Assembly: GCA_012512465.1 (NCBI GenBank)
Contig: JAAZED010000195.1
Span: 1 to 7,464 of the forward strand
Reading direction: 5' to 3'
Origin: Oxalobacter sp.
GTDB lineage: Bacteria; Pseudomonadota; Gammaproteobacteria; Burkholderiales; Burkholderiaceae_D
DNA length: 7,464 nucleotides
The notes beneath the pieces were generated by a model. The model ran no database searches, had not been told where the DNA came from, and saw nothing but the letters and a program-made list of their open reading frames with translations. Position 1 is the first letter of the stretch, and the number at the start of each line of letters is the position of its first letter. The position numbers were made by a program, and so were the translations under genes. Below are positions 1-5,469 of the stretch, one piece after another.

Positions 1-728
1 CCCCACTGTTTCTTCATCACCCGCTCATCGGCGCCCAGGCGTTTGAACGCATCAATCACATCGCCATCACGCCAGCCCCTGCCCATATTGATCTCATACT
101 GTTTGAGTTTTTTCGTCATGAACGATTTTCGATCACCCTTCGGCATGGTAAAGGGCAGCCGCTCGGCTGTTCGCAAAAGCATGAGCAGCAGTTCTTCACG
201 CGGGTTGGCATCAAAGGCGCCATTACGGTAATTGCCGTTGAGCGCAAAATCGATCGGAGTGGACTGGAAACGATCAAGTGCATACACATCCGCATCCGCC
301 ACCAAAAGCGCCCCCACGACAGGCCCTGCTTTCGGGTTTGTCATGAGCGCAAAATGAAGCGGCGTTCGCCTGTCCGTTCCCGACGCCTCGCTGGGATCGG
401 CACCTGCCGCCACCAGCGCCTGTATCACGCCCGGGTCCGGGTTGTAGGAAGCCGCCGTTGCCAGCGGCGGCATATCATCGTTAAGCGGGTCGCCTGCCTT
501 CGGGTCTGCCCCGGCCGCCAACGCCTTTTCCACATCCGCCGTGCTGCCATAGGCACAAATATAGGAAAATCCTTTCAAGGGGATATCATCACTTTTCTTT
601 CTCCGCGTCTGACGCACCTGGCGTTCGATATCCTCAATCACCACACTACCGGTCTGCCCCCATGCCGGCATGGACGCAAACAAAACCAGAAGCCCTGTTG
701 CCAGGACACCACTCCAGCCTCTTTTCAT
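1..728 (-). CDS. Secreted ankyrin-repeat protein, 3' end outside window
   Basis: The open frame starts at the ATG at 728 (complement) and stays open to base 1, giving 242 codons. Residues 1-24 form a Sec signal peptide: basic MKRGW, hydrophobic core LATGLLVLF, then a likely cleavage site after PAWG. The product is therefore probably periplasmic. Ankyrin-like units lie at about 53-79 (ends AAGADP), 86-113 (VAAGADP), 120-150 (TPLHFAL) and 155-190 (STPIDFAL). The TPLHFA motif and the repeated helix-AGADP pattern are typical of ankyrin repeats, which bind proteins. The region after residue 190 is basic and not clearly ankyrin. GGAG five bases before the ATG is a fair SD. No partner or enzymatic activity can be named from the sequence. 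Plus-strand ORFs at 43-231 and 354-809 are antisense shadows. Confidence is high for the gene and fold class, low for its role. Confidence 0.88.
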   Translation of the reverse strand, partial: MKRGWSGVLATGLLVLFASMPAWGQTGSVVIEDIERQVRQTRRKKSDDIPLKGFSYICAYGSTADVEKALAAGADPKAGDPLNDDMPPLATAASYNPDPGVIQALVAAGADPSEASGTDRRTPLHFALMTNPKAGPVVGALLVADADVYALDRFQSTPIDFALNGNYRNGAFDANPREELLLMLLRTAERLPFTMPKGDRKSFMTKKLKQYEINMGRGWRDGDVIDAFKRLGADERVMKKQW

Positions 729-745
729 ACACGCTCCATTTCCAT
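725..745 (-). promoter_or_regulatory. Possible 6-codon leader ORF overlapping the ankyrin start (ATGA)
   Basis: A mini-ORF encoding MEMERV follows a strong SD (AGGAG, four bases before its ATG). Its TGA shares bases with the ATG of the ankyrin gene. The main start has its own GGAG, which lies inside the mini-ORF. Translational coupling is possible, but any ATGA start gives a TGA in this frame. If the candidate -10 at 759-764 is used, the transcript would begin after the leader SD and the leader ORF would be irrelevant. Confidence 0.25.
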
Positions 746-758
746 CTCTCTCCTTTTT

Positions 759-764
759 ATTATA
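759..764 (-). promoter_or_regulatory. Candidate -10 box for the ankyrin gene
   Basis: A perfect TATAAT lies on the minus strand. The predicted start of transcription near 752 leaves about 24 nt before the ATG at 728. No convincing -35 hexamer sits 16-18 bp upstream (GGCTGT region). Confidence 0.35.
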
Positions 765-791
765 ACCATACCGCGCCCGGTACAGCCGCCC

Positions 792-940
792 AGGCTCAGT
801 CCTCATTAAATTGTCGTGGGCGATGGGCCAACAGTGGACGAAAGCGTATCGGGCATACGGCAAGTTCAATGTTGGCTCGGCAACGCAGGCAGGCGGGAAA
901 AAGCAGCTTTTCAGCAGGCAGATTAATGAAGGCTGAGCCT
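792..940. repeat. Long imperfect palindromic element, copy 1 (internally deleted)
   Basis: The outer arms pair as AGGCTCAG (792-799) with CTGAGCCT (933-940), then CCTCATTAA with TTAATGAAGG. The apex is CGTAT (845-849), a 5-nt loop, and ATACG (855-859). The block 835-859 matches 4946-4970 with two mismatches, and the right arm (GGCAACGC, AGGCGGGAAAAAG) is also shared with copy 2. The left arm is about 30 nt shorter than that of copy 2, so the palindrome is lopsided. It reads like a non-autonomous MITE- or REP-type element. It sits just upstream of the ankyrin promoter region, and no target duplication is evident. Confidence 0.7.
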
Positions 941-950
941 CGGTACAGGC

Positions 951-976
951 AAAAAAAAGCCGCCCTTAAGGCGGCT
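951..976 (-). terminator. Rho-independent terminator (minus strand)
   Basis: On the minus strand, stem AGCCGCC / GGCGGCT closes loop TTAAG and is followed by eight T. A second small hairpin, GAAGT-GAAA-ACTTC (990-977), abuts it directly upstream. No protein gene ends here: the autotransporter remnant has its own terminator at 1267-1295. It therefore seems to end a non-coding transcript. Confidence 0.8.
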
Positions 977-1112
977 GAAGTTTTCACTTCTAAGAGGGAG
1001 AAGGAAAACCGGTAATATCGTAAAAATCCGTGTCGTTTCAGTTGAGGGCAGGTGAAAAGATTGTCTGTGTCTGGAAAAAGTTTTGTCTTTACCGATTGTA
1101 TCCGGCTGTCAT
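951..1112 (-). ncRNA. Candidate small RNA with hairpin plus terminator 3' end
   Basis: This is the main content of the gene-free stretch 941-1334. A possible -10 (TATATC, complement of 1119-1124) would start a transcript near 1112 that ends at the terminator at 951, about 160 nt. The 3' end has two abutting hairpins, one with a GAAA tetraloop. Just before them is a CU-rich strand (TTCCTTCTCCCTC) able to pair with Shine-Dalgarno sequences. No credible ORF with an SD occurs on either strand here. The ORFs at 796-1173 (-) and 1052-1441 (+) run through the palindrome, the terminators or the barrel remnant. I recognise no known RNA family. The 5' end is a guess and the -35 is unclear. It could instead be the leftover 3' UTR of a lost gene. 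Confidence 0.35.
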
Positions 1113-1132
1113 GGCGACGATATATTTTCCAC

Positions 1133-1152
1133 AAGTTAATAATTATTAACTT
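1133..1152. promoter_or_regulatory. 20-bp perfect AT-rich palindrome, possible operator
   Basis: AAGTTAATAA is followed immediately by its exact reverse complement. It has the size and symmetry of a site for a dimeric repressor. It lies 9 bp upstream of the candidate -10 of the putative minus-strand RNA, so it would cover the -35 region. No regulator gene is visible nearby to assign it to. Confidence 0.4.
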
Positions 1153-1266
1153 TAATATTACACCACTTTCCAAAATAATGCACCTTCAACCGGGGTGCTG
1201 TGCAGAATGCGGCTTCCCACGCCCTGCCCAAAAACACCGGCCCACCCGTTCCCTGCAGGCACAAAC

Positions 1267-1295
1267 AAAAAACGGGATGCCTTGTGAACCTCCCG
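1267..1295 (-). terminator. Terminator of the autotransporter remnant
   Basis: On the minus strand, CGGGA and TCCCG pair across a 13-nt loop and are followed by six T. It begins 40 nt after the stop codon of the barrel remnant. The stem is short and the loop large. Confidence 0.5.
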
Positions 1296-1334
1296 CAATA
1301 AGAGAAAGGGCAGGTTTTTCGCGCACCTCCCTGA

Positions 1335-1514
1335 TCAGAATTTATATGTCGCCATCACCATGCCGCCTGCACCTTCACGCCATCCGAAAAGCGCCTCCAG
1401 CTTGGCATTCATGCTCCAGCTTTTATTCACATCCCACATGATACCGGCTTCAACCAACCCGCTGTGCCTGGTCAGCTCATTGTCCCCGCCGCGCACACGC
1501 TCTCCGTGCAGCCG
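1335..1514 (-). pseudogene. C-terminal remnant of an autotransporter-type outer-membrane beta-barrel
   Basis: The minus strand reads 59 codons up to a TGA at 1337-1335. The final residues MATYKF show the terminal aromatic/Phe signature recognised by the BAM complex. Alternating strands precede it: LVEAGIMWDV, then WSMNAKLEALFGW. The motif ELTRHSGLVEAG and the FGWREG turn resemble the last strands of autotransporter beta-domains (type V secretion). Upstream the frame runs into the transposase remnant at about 1514, so passenger and most of the barrel are missing. It is not expressible as a functional protein. Its own terminator (1267-1295) survives. Assignment to an outer-membrane barrel is strong, and to an autotransporter rather than a porin likely. 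Confidence 0.75.
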
Positions 1515-1963
1515 TGACGCATGTTTGTGTGGACAATGCCTCGCGCATGGCTTTTACAGCCATCTTTCCCAATGAGAAAAAGGAATCGGCTGTTTTATTC
1601 TTACGTCAGGCCGTTGCTTATTACCAGCGTCCTGGCATCCGGGTAGAGCGGGTTCTGACTGACAATGGTGCCTGCTATCAATCTTTTGCCTGGCGTGATG
1701 CCTGCGCTGAACTTGGTATCAAGCACAGACGAATCAGACCTTATAGGCCGCAGACCAATGGAAAGGCAGAGCGCTTTATCCGGACTGCCATGAATGAGTG
1801 GGCATAGGCCAGGGTGTATACGCATTCACATGAGAGAACGGCTGCCCTGGCTTTGTGGATCAACTGGTATAACAGCATCCGATCTCACTCAGCTCTCGGA
1901 AGAATCTCTCCAGCTAAATGGCTATCCGTAAATGGGAACAACGTGTTGGAACTTAACAGCTAG
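1514..1963 (+). pseudogene. IS481-family transposase, 3' remnant with amber codon
   Basis: This is the C-terminal part of an rve/DDE integrase core. HVCVDNASR at the left end matches the strand after the first catalytic Asp in IS481-type enzymes. The second Asp lies in VLTDNG (codon 50), and the Glu in NGKAERF (codon 86) is 35 residues on, the classical D35E spacing. The N-terminal HTH region and the first Asp are absent. A TAG at 1805-1807 replaces the Tyr expected in EWA-Y-AR. The frame then continues (ERTAALALW, YNSIRSHSALG) to a TAG at 1961-1963. The product would be inactive. The remnant abuts the barrel fragment on its left, and no complete IS ends could be recognised. Confidence 0.85.
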
Positions 1964-1990
1964 TCGGCATACAGGCCATATACGCTTACA

Positions 1991-2058
1991 CGCCCCTCTT
2001 TTCGAAAAAAATGACTCCCCAGATACCCCTTACCCGCCTCGAAATATCGCCCCTCTTT
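1991..2058. repeat. 11-bp direct repeat ahead of the MscS gene
   Basis: CGCCCCTCTTT occurs at 1991-2001 and again at 2048-2058. Both copies lie in the 168-bp gap between the transposase remnant and the channel gene. They may be activator or repressor half-sites, or chance. Confidence 0.25.
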
Positions 2059-2131
2059 AATTGACCACAAAAAGCGTCTCCCCAGGATGAGCTATCCTCT
2101 TCGTTAACCCTTTATCCATACAGGCTCTACC

Positions 2132-3262
2132 ATGATAAAACATCTCCATAACCTCTTTGAGCACAACACCTGGCAGCATTTTCTTGTCTCCGGCTTCATT
2201 GCCCTTGCCCTCTTTGTCACCCTCTTCGGCGTACGGACCTTCATTTCCCGGCGGCTGGTAAAAATCGCCGAGCATACCGCCACCAAATGGGATGATGTGC
2301 TGGTCGATGTCTTTTCCTCTACCAGGACAGACATGCTGATCCTCCTGTCCGTTCTGGGCGGTATCCAGACACTGGAAATGAGCGCCGTGCTCAGGATGAT
2401 CACTACCCGGCTTTTACTCGTCACCCTTATCGTCCAGTGCGGTATGTGGGCAAACCGCTTCATTCGCGACGTCATCCTCATGCATATAGAAAGGGACAGC
2501 CGCAAGGGGCAGGTCCGCACCAACTACAACATCATCAACTATGCCCTGCGGCTTGTCATGTGGTCGCTTGTTGTGCTGCTTGTCCTGTCCAACATGGGTG
2601 TCAATGTCACCACGCTCATCGCCAGCCTCGGTATTGGCGGTGTGGCTGTTGCGCTCGCCGTGCAGAATATCCTGGGCGACCTTTTCGCCTCGCTTTCCAT
2701 CATGCTTGACAAGCCCTTTGAAGTGGGTGACACCCTCACTGTAGGCGACCTCACCGGCACGGTAAAAAACATTGGCTTAAAGACCACGCGGCTGACCAGC
2801 ATCACCGGCGAGGAGCTTGTCTTTGCCAACAGCGACCTGCTGAAAAGCCGCATTCACAACTACAAGAAAATGCAGGAGCGGCGCATCGTTTACATCGTCG
2901 GAATCGATGCCAATACCCCCATGAAAAAACTCCCGCGCGTAAACGAGATCGTCCGTGAGATATTTGACGGCATCGGCATCGGCAACGCCCGCCTTGACCG
3001 CGTGCATTTCTCCAATATCGGCCAGTACACCTTTGACTACGAGATCGCTTACTACGTGAAAAATGCCGACTACAACCTTTACATGGATGTGCAGCAAGCC
3101 TTGAATCTCGGCCTCGTCAAAAAACTCGGTGAAGCCGGTATCGGCCTGCCCTTTCCGACCCAGACCCTCCAGATACGGGGCTTGGGCAAAGAACTACTCA
3201 ACGCCACGCAGCACCCCGAAGCGCCTGACCCGGACACGCCGGGCAATGACAAATCCCGGTAG
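2132..3262 (+). CDS. MscS-family mechanosensitive ion channel
   Basis: The gene encodes a 376-residue inner-membrane protein that should open under membrane tension and release solutes on hypo-osmotic shock. Hydrophobic segments lie at about 17-36, 67-80, 91-106, 138-156 and 160-186. The last is the Gly/Ala-rich pore helix (SLGIGGVAVALAVQNILGDL) typical of MscS TM3. The beta domain follows (about 190-245: KPFEVGD, GTVKNIGLKTTR, GEELVFANSDLL). The alpha/beta vestibule ends in the hallmark GIGLPFPTQTL (337-347), then a short Pro/Asp-rich tail. Five membrane segments make it longer at the N-terminus than the classical three-helix MscS. No strong SD precedes the ATG, which is the only start that keeps the first helix whole. 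A possible 24-codon ORF follows 26 bp after the TAG. The gene looks intact. Confidence 0.93.
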   Translation: MIKHLHNLFEHNTWQHFLVSGFIALALFVTLFGVRTFISRRLVKIAEHTATKWDDVLVDVFSSTRTDMLILLSVLGGIQTLEMSAVLRMITTRLLLVTLIVQCGMWANRFIRDVILMHIERDSRKGQVRTNYNIINYALRLVMWSLVVLLVLSNMGVNVTTLIASLGIGGVAVALAVQNILGDLFASLSIMLDKPFEVGDTLTVGDLTGTVKNIGLKTTRLTSITGEELVFANSDLLKSRIHNYKKMQERRIVYIVGIDANTPMKKLPRVNEIVREIFDGIGIGNARLDRVHFSNIGQYTFDYEIAYYVKNADYNLYMDVQQALNLGLVKKLGEAGIGLPFPTQTLQIRGLGKELLNATQHPEAPDPDTPGNDKSR

Positions 3263-3288
3263 GTTCACTGGAAAAAGAGAGGGGAATC

Positions 3289-3363
3289 ATGGCAGTGCGA
3301 TTTGAAGCCACGTCAGCAGCACACTATGCCGGGATATCACTGGATGCCCTGCCCTATGATTAA
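3289..3363 (+). CDS. Possible 24-residue small protein downstream of MscS
   Basis: The ATG at 3289 has a strong purine-rich SD just ahead (GAGAGGGGAA). The frame gives 24 codons, starting MAVRFEATS and ending DALPYD, before TAA. No membrane helix or known motif is visible. It would be co-transcribed with the channel gene, and its stop is only 11 bp from the stop of the convergent PAP2 gene. Either a real small protein or the N-terminal stub of a lost gene would fit. No homologue is recognised. Confidence 0.3.
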   Translation: MAVRFEATSAAHYAGISLDALPYD

Positions 3364-3374
3364 ACCGGCAGCGA

Positions 3375-4058
3375 TTATAATACGCCACGCGCTTTTCTGA
3401 ACATAAAAAAAAGGATCAGGCTACCGAAAAGCACGCCGCCGAAAATATCCACCGGATGATGCTTGCCAAGCCACAGCCGGGCAAAACCCACCAGTGTGAT
3501 GACAATAGGCATGGCAATATGGAGCCAGCGCTTGCGGAAGAAAAAAACCAGTGGCAGCGCCAGCGCGACAATCTGAGCGGTATAAGCCGACGGGAATGAC
3601 CCGAAATGATAGGTAAAACTGAGCGGCGCGGCAGGCAGGGGAATACCCGGCCGGGGAATACCGCACAATCCCTTTACCAGCGAGACCAGCAAAAGGACCC
3701 CCACCAGCCCGACAAAAAAGCGGAAAAAGAACACCTGCTTGCAGCGGTCCTTTGCGGCGATGGCCTGGACAAGCACCCCCAGGTACACCACAAAAATCAC
3801 GTTATCGGCATAATCCGAAACAACATCCAGCGTCGCGGTCAGGAGAGGATACTGGCTGCGCAGACCTGCAAAAAGGTGCCGGGGCGCTTCCCCGTAAAAG
3901 CCGCTGGCAAAACCGACACACACCATCAAGAGACAAAGGGGCGCCACCAGCCGCAGCCATGTCGAAAAGCGGTAATCGCGAATGGCCATCCGCCTGAAAA
4001 ACCGCTTGCGATCCTCACTGTCAGAAAAAAAGAATGCGCTTTCCCTAGAATAACTCAT
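3375..4058 (-). CDS. PAP2-family membrane phosphatase with altered motif 2
   Basis: The product is a 227-residue protein with six hydrophobic segments (about 37-53, 87-101, 110-127, 161-175, 180-193 and 206-220). It belongs to the PAP2 group of lipid, undecaprenyl-diphosphate or lipid-A phosphatases. Motif 1 is K129 to RP136-137 (KGLCGIPRP, intact). Motif 2 reads FPSAYT where FPSGHT is usual, so the catalytic His is Tyr at 159. Motif 3 reads ARLWLGKHHPVD: Ser is Ala, but Arg194, the nucleophile His200 and Asp204 remain. Activity may be reduced, altered or lost. The frame can also begin at GTG 4091 (11 residues longer, no SD). I prefer ATG 4058, which has GGAAAG just before it and fits a candidate -10 (TAAAAT, complement of 4110-4115). 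The gene is convergent with the channel gene and has no clear terminator between them. Confidence 0.85.
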   Translation of the reverse strand: MSYSRESAFFFSDSEDRKRFFRRMAIRDYRFSTWLRLVAPLCLLMVCVGFASGFYGEAPRHLFAGLRSQYPLLTATLDVVSDYADNVIFVVYLGVLVQAIAAKDRCKQVFFFRFFVGLVGVLLLVSLVKGLCGIPRPGIPLPAAPLSFTYHFGSFPSAYTAQIVALALPLVFFFRKRWLHIAMPIVITLVGFARLWLGKHHPVDIFGGVLFGSLILFFMFRKARGVL

Positions 4059-4165
4059 ACTTTCCGCGGCATCAGCCTGCTGGCCCCGCACTGAAAAAAC
4101 AAAGCGGCCATTTTACTATGGATGGCCTTTTATGGCCTCCTGAAAAACGACATCTCATTTTCGGC

Positions 4166-4194
4166 TTTTCATTTTGCCGCCCCGGGGCTAACAT
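4166..4194 (+). promoter_or_regulatory. Candidate promoter of the acetyltransferase gene
   Basis: TTTTCA (4166-4171) and TAACAT (4189-4194) are 17 bp apart, each matching four of six consensus bases. Transcription would start near 4201, just ahead of the SD AGAGGA (4209-4214). Confidence 0.3.
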
Positions 4195-4222
4195 GCCTGA
4201 TACGATAAAGAGGAAACGCGGG

Positions 4223-4792
4223 ATGAAACGCCCCCTTATCGAAACCGAACGCCTGATCATGCGCCAGTGGCATGAAACCGACCATGAACCCTATGCGCGG
4301 CTCAATGGCAGCCCTGACGCCATGGCTTGCCTTCCCCACACGCTTTCCCGCCAGGAGAGTGATGCCCGTATCCGTTACTTCCGCTCGCTCATTATCCCCC
4401 AGGGCTGGAGCGTATGGGCGCTCGGGCGCAAATCATACGGCGCTTTCATCGGCTCTGCCGGCCTGATGGAACCCCTCGCCCCTCACCCTTTTTCCCCCTG
4501 CGTGGAGATCGGCTGGCGGCTTGATTTGCCTTACTGAGGACACGGCCATGCTACCGAAGCCGCCAACGCCGCGCTTTATGCGGGTTTCGGACACCGTGGG
4601 CTGCCGGAGATCATCGCTTTTACCGCCAGCGCCAATACCGCTTCCCGTGTTGCCATGCACCGTATCGGCATGACAGACAAGCGGCAGGATTTTGACCATC
4701 CCAACGTCCCTGCCGACACCCCCCATCGCCGCTACTGCGTCTATGCCATCACACGAAAAGCATGGGAAACCTGCGATTCACACAGCGGATGA
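4223..4792 (+). pseudogene. GNAT acetyltransferase (RimJ/RimL-like) broken by one UGA codon
   Basis: From ATG 4223 (SD AGAGGA, 8 bp spacer) the frame gives 189 codons, a normal length for the family that transfers acetyl from CoA to protein N-termini or small amines. The N-terminal ETERLIMRQW is typical. The frame stops at TGA 4535-4537 (codon 105), then continues without shift through GHGHATEAANAAL, the acetyl-CoA pyrophosphate-binding loop (Q/R-x-x-G-x-G/A type), then EIIAFT, NTASRVAMHRIGM and a TGA at 4790. The family usually has Trp just before the G-x-G loop (YWGxGxATEA), so TGG to TGA is the simplest history. The first fragment lacks the CoA site and the second has no start. No other damage is seen, so the event looks recent, or a sequencing error. 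Confidence 0.85.
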
Positions 4793-4843
4793 ACTTTACG
4801 GCACATTGTCTGTCCATTCATCCGGACAACGAAGGAGCACGCC

Positions 4844-4900
4844 ATGATCCATCAACGAAGAAGAAAATGTCCGGGCTCTGCCCTCATTGAATTGCTGTAA
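4844..4900 (+). other. SD and ATG of an 18-codon ORF running into repeat copy 2
   Basis: AAGGAG lies 7 bp before an ATG whose frame (MIHQRRRKCPG, then ALIELL) ends at TAA 4898-4900. About the last nine codons lie inside the left arm of the palindromic element. It may be the 5' stub of a gene cut by the element's insertion, or noise. Confidence 0.2.
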
Positions 4901-5054
4901 GCGAAAAGCGGATATTTCGTGTCTGTCAAGGCGCAGGGCCAGAATTGGACGAAAGCGTATTGGACATACGATAAGGATCAATTATGGATCGGCAACGCCG
5001 ACAGGCGGGAAAAAGCCGCTTTGCAGCAGGCAATTTAAGGGGGGGGGTAAAGCC
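4874..5054. repeat. Long imperfect palindromic element, copy 2 (full length)
   Basis: The arms are nearly equal around an apex CGTAT (4956-4960), a 5-nt loop and ATACG (4966-4970). Paired blocks include GGCT (4874) with AGCC (5051-5054), ATTGCTG with CAGCAGGCAAT, AGCGG with CCGCT, and TCTGTC with GACAGG. The element would fold into one long, interrupted hairpin of about 180 nt. A run of nine G (5039-5047) interrupts the right arm where the left arm has only CCC. The element ends 22 bp before the antitoxin start, so it probably contributes to that operon's promoter or leader. It has no coding capacity of its own. Confidence 0.75.
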
Positions 5055-5076
5055 TAACTAATTCGGAGGAACACCC

Positions 5077-5469
5077 ATGCAGACAATCAGCCAAGGCTGT
5101 CTGGCTCATCTCGCGCATGAGGGAAAGATTTACTCTGCGCGCGTCATTGATGATGAAGATGGTTTTCACCTGATGGTAAGGATCGGAACGGAGGAGCGCA
5201 TCCTGCTCTCTGAACACGAAGCCATCAGGCACTTTCCCACCCTGAAAGACGCCACGGGGTACCTGCACCATCTCGGCATCCCCTACGCCATAGCCCCCCG
5301 GAAAAGACGGGCATCGCCACCGGGCAATGCCGACCTCACCCATGACGCCTACGTACAGTCCTTTATCAGCGCCGCACGGCACGACAGCCGGGCGCCGGTA
5401 GCCAACAGCGATGTCATGGAAGCGGCACGCCAGATCATCAACAGCAGAAAGCGGGTGCAGCATGCGTGA
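5077..5469 (+). CDS. Putative antitoxin of a ParE-type toxin-antitoxin pair
   Basis: A 130-residue protein starts 6 bp after a strong SD (GGAGGA). Two parts are visible. Residues 1-67 (GKIYSARVIDD, RIGTEERILLSE, HFPTLKDATGYLHHLGI) look like a small beta-rich domain closing with an R/HxFxxLxxAxxxLxxLGI helix, a pattern I associate with plasmid-type accessory proteins. A basic linker (PRKRRAS) follows. The C-terminal part (HDAYVQSFISAARHD, then VMEAARQIINSRK) resembles the toxin-neutralising tail of ParD-like antitoxins (pattern Y-D-x-W-x-x-x-V-x-x-A-L-x-D with a closing helix). It overlaps the downstream toxin-like gene by 8 nt, the usual antitoxin-first order with translational coupling. DNA binding and autoregulation are inferred from the family. 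No standard ribbon-helix-helix is obvious at the N-terminus. Confidence 0.6.
   Translation: MQTISQGCLAHLAHEGKIYSARVIDDEDGFHLMVRIGTEERILLSEHEAIRHFPTLKDATGYLHHLGIPYAIAPRKRRASPPGNADLTHDAYVQSFISAARHDSRAPVANSDVMEAARQIINSRKRVQHA

Noticed and set aside
796..1173. 125-codon minus-strand ORF
   Set aside because: It runs through the terminator at 951-976 and the palindromic repeat; its resemblance to the ORF at 4796-4981 comes only from the shared repeat.
1052..1441. 129-codon plus-strand ORF
   Set aside because: It crosses the AT palindrome, the terminator at 1267-1295 and the antisense of the barrel remnant, and has no recognisable motif.
2061..2098. Promoter TTGACC with TATCCT ahead of the channel gene
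   Set aside because: The spacing is 26 bp, far from the usual 16-18, and no better -10 lies at the right distance.
4223..4792. UGA read as Trp (alternative genetic code) in the acetyltransferase
   Set aside because: Other genes in the window (autotransporter remnant, antitoxin, paralogue A) end normally at UGA.
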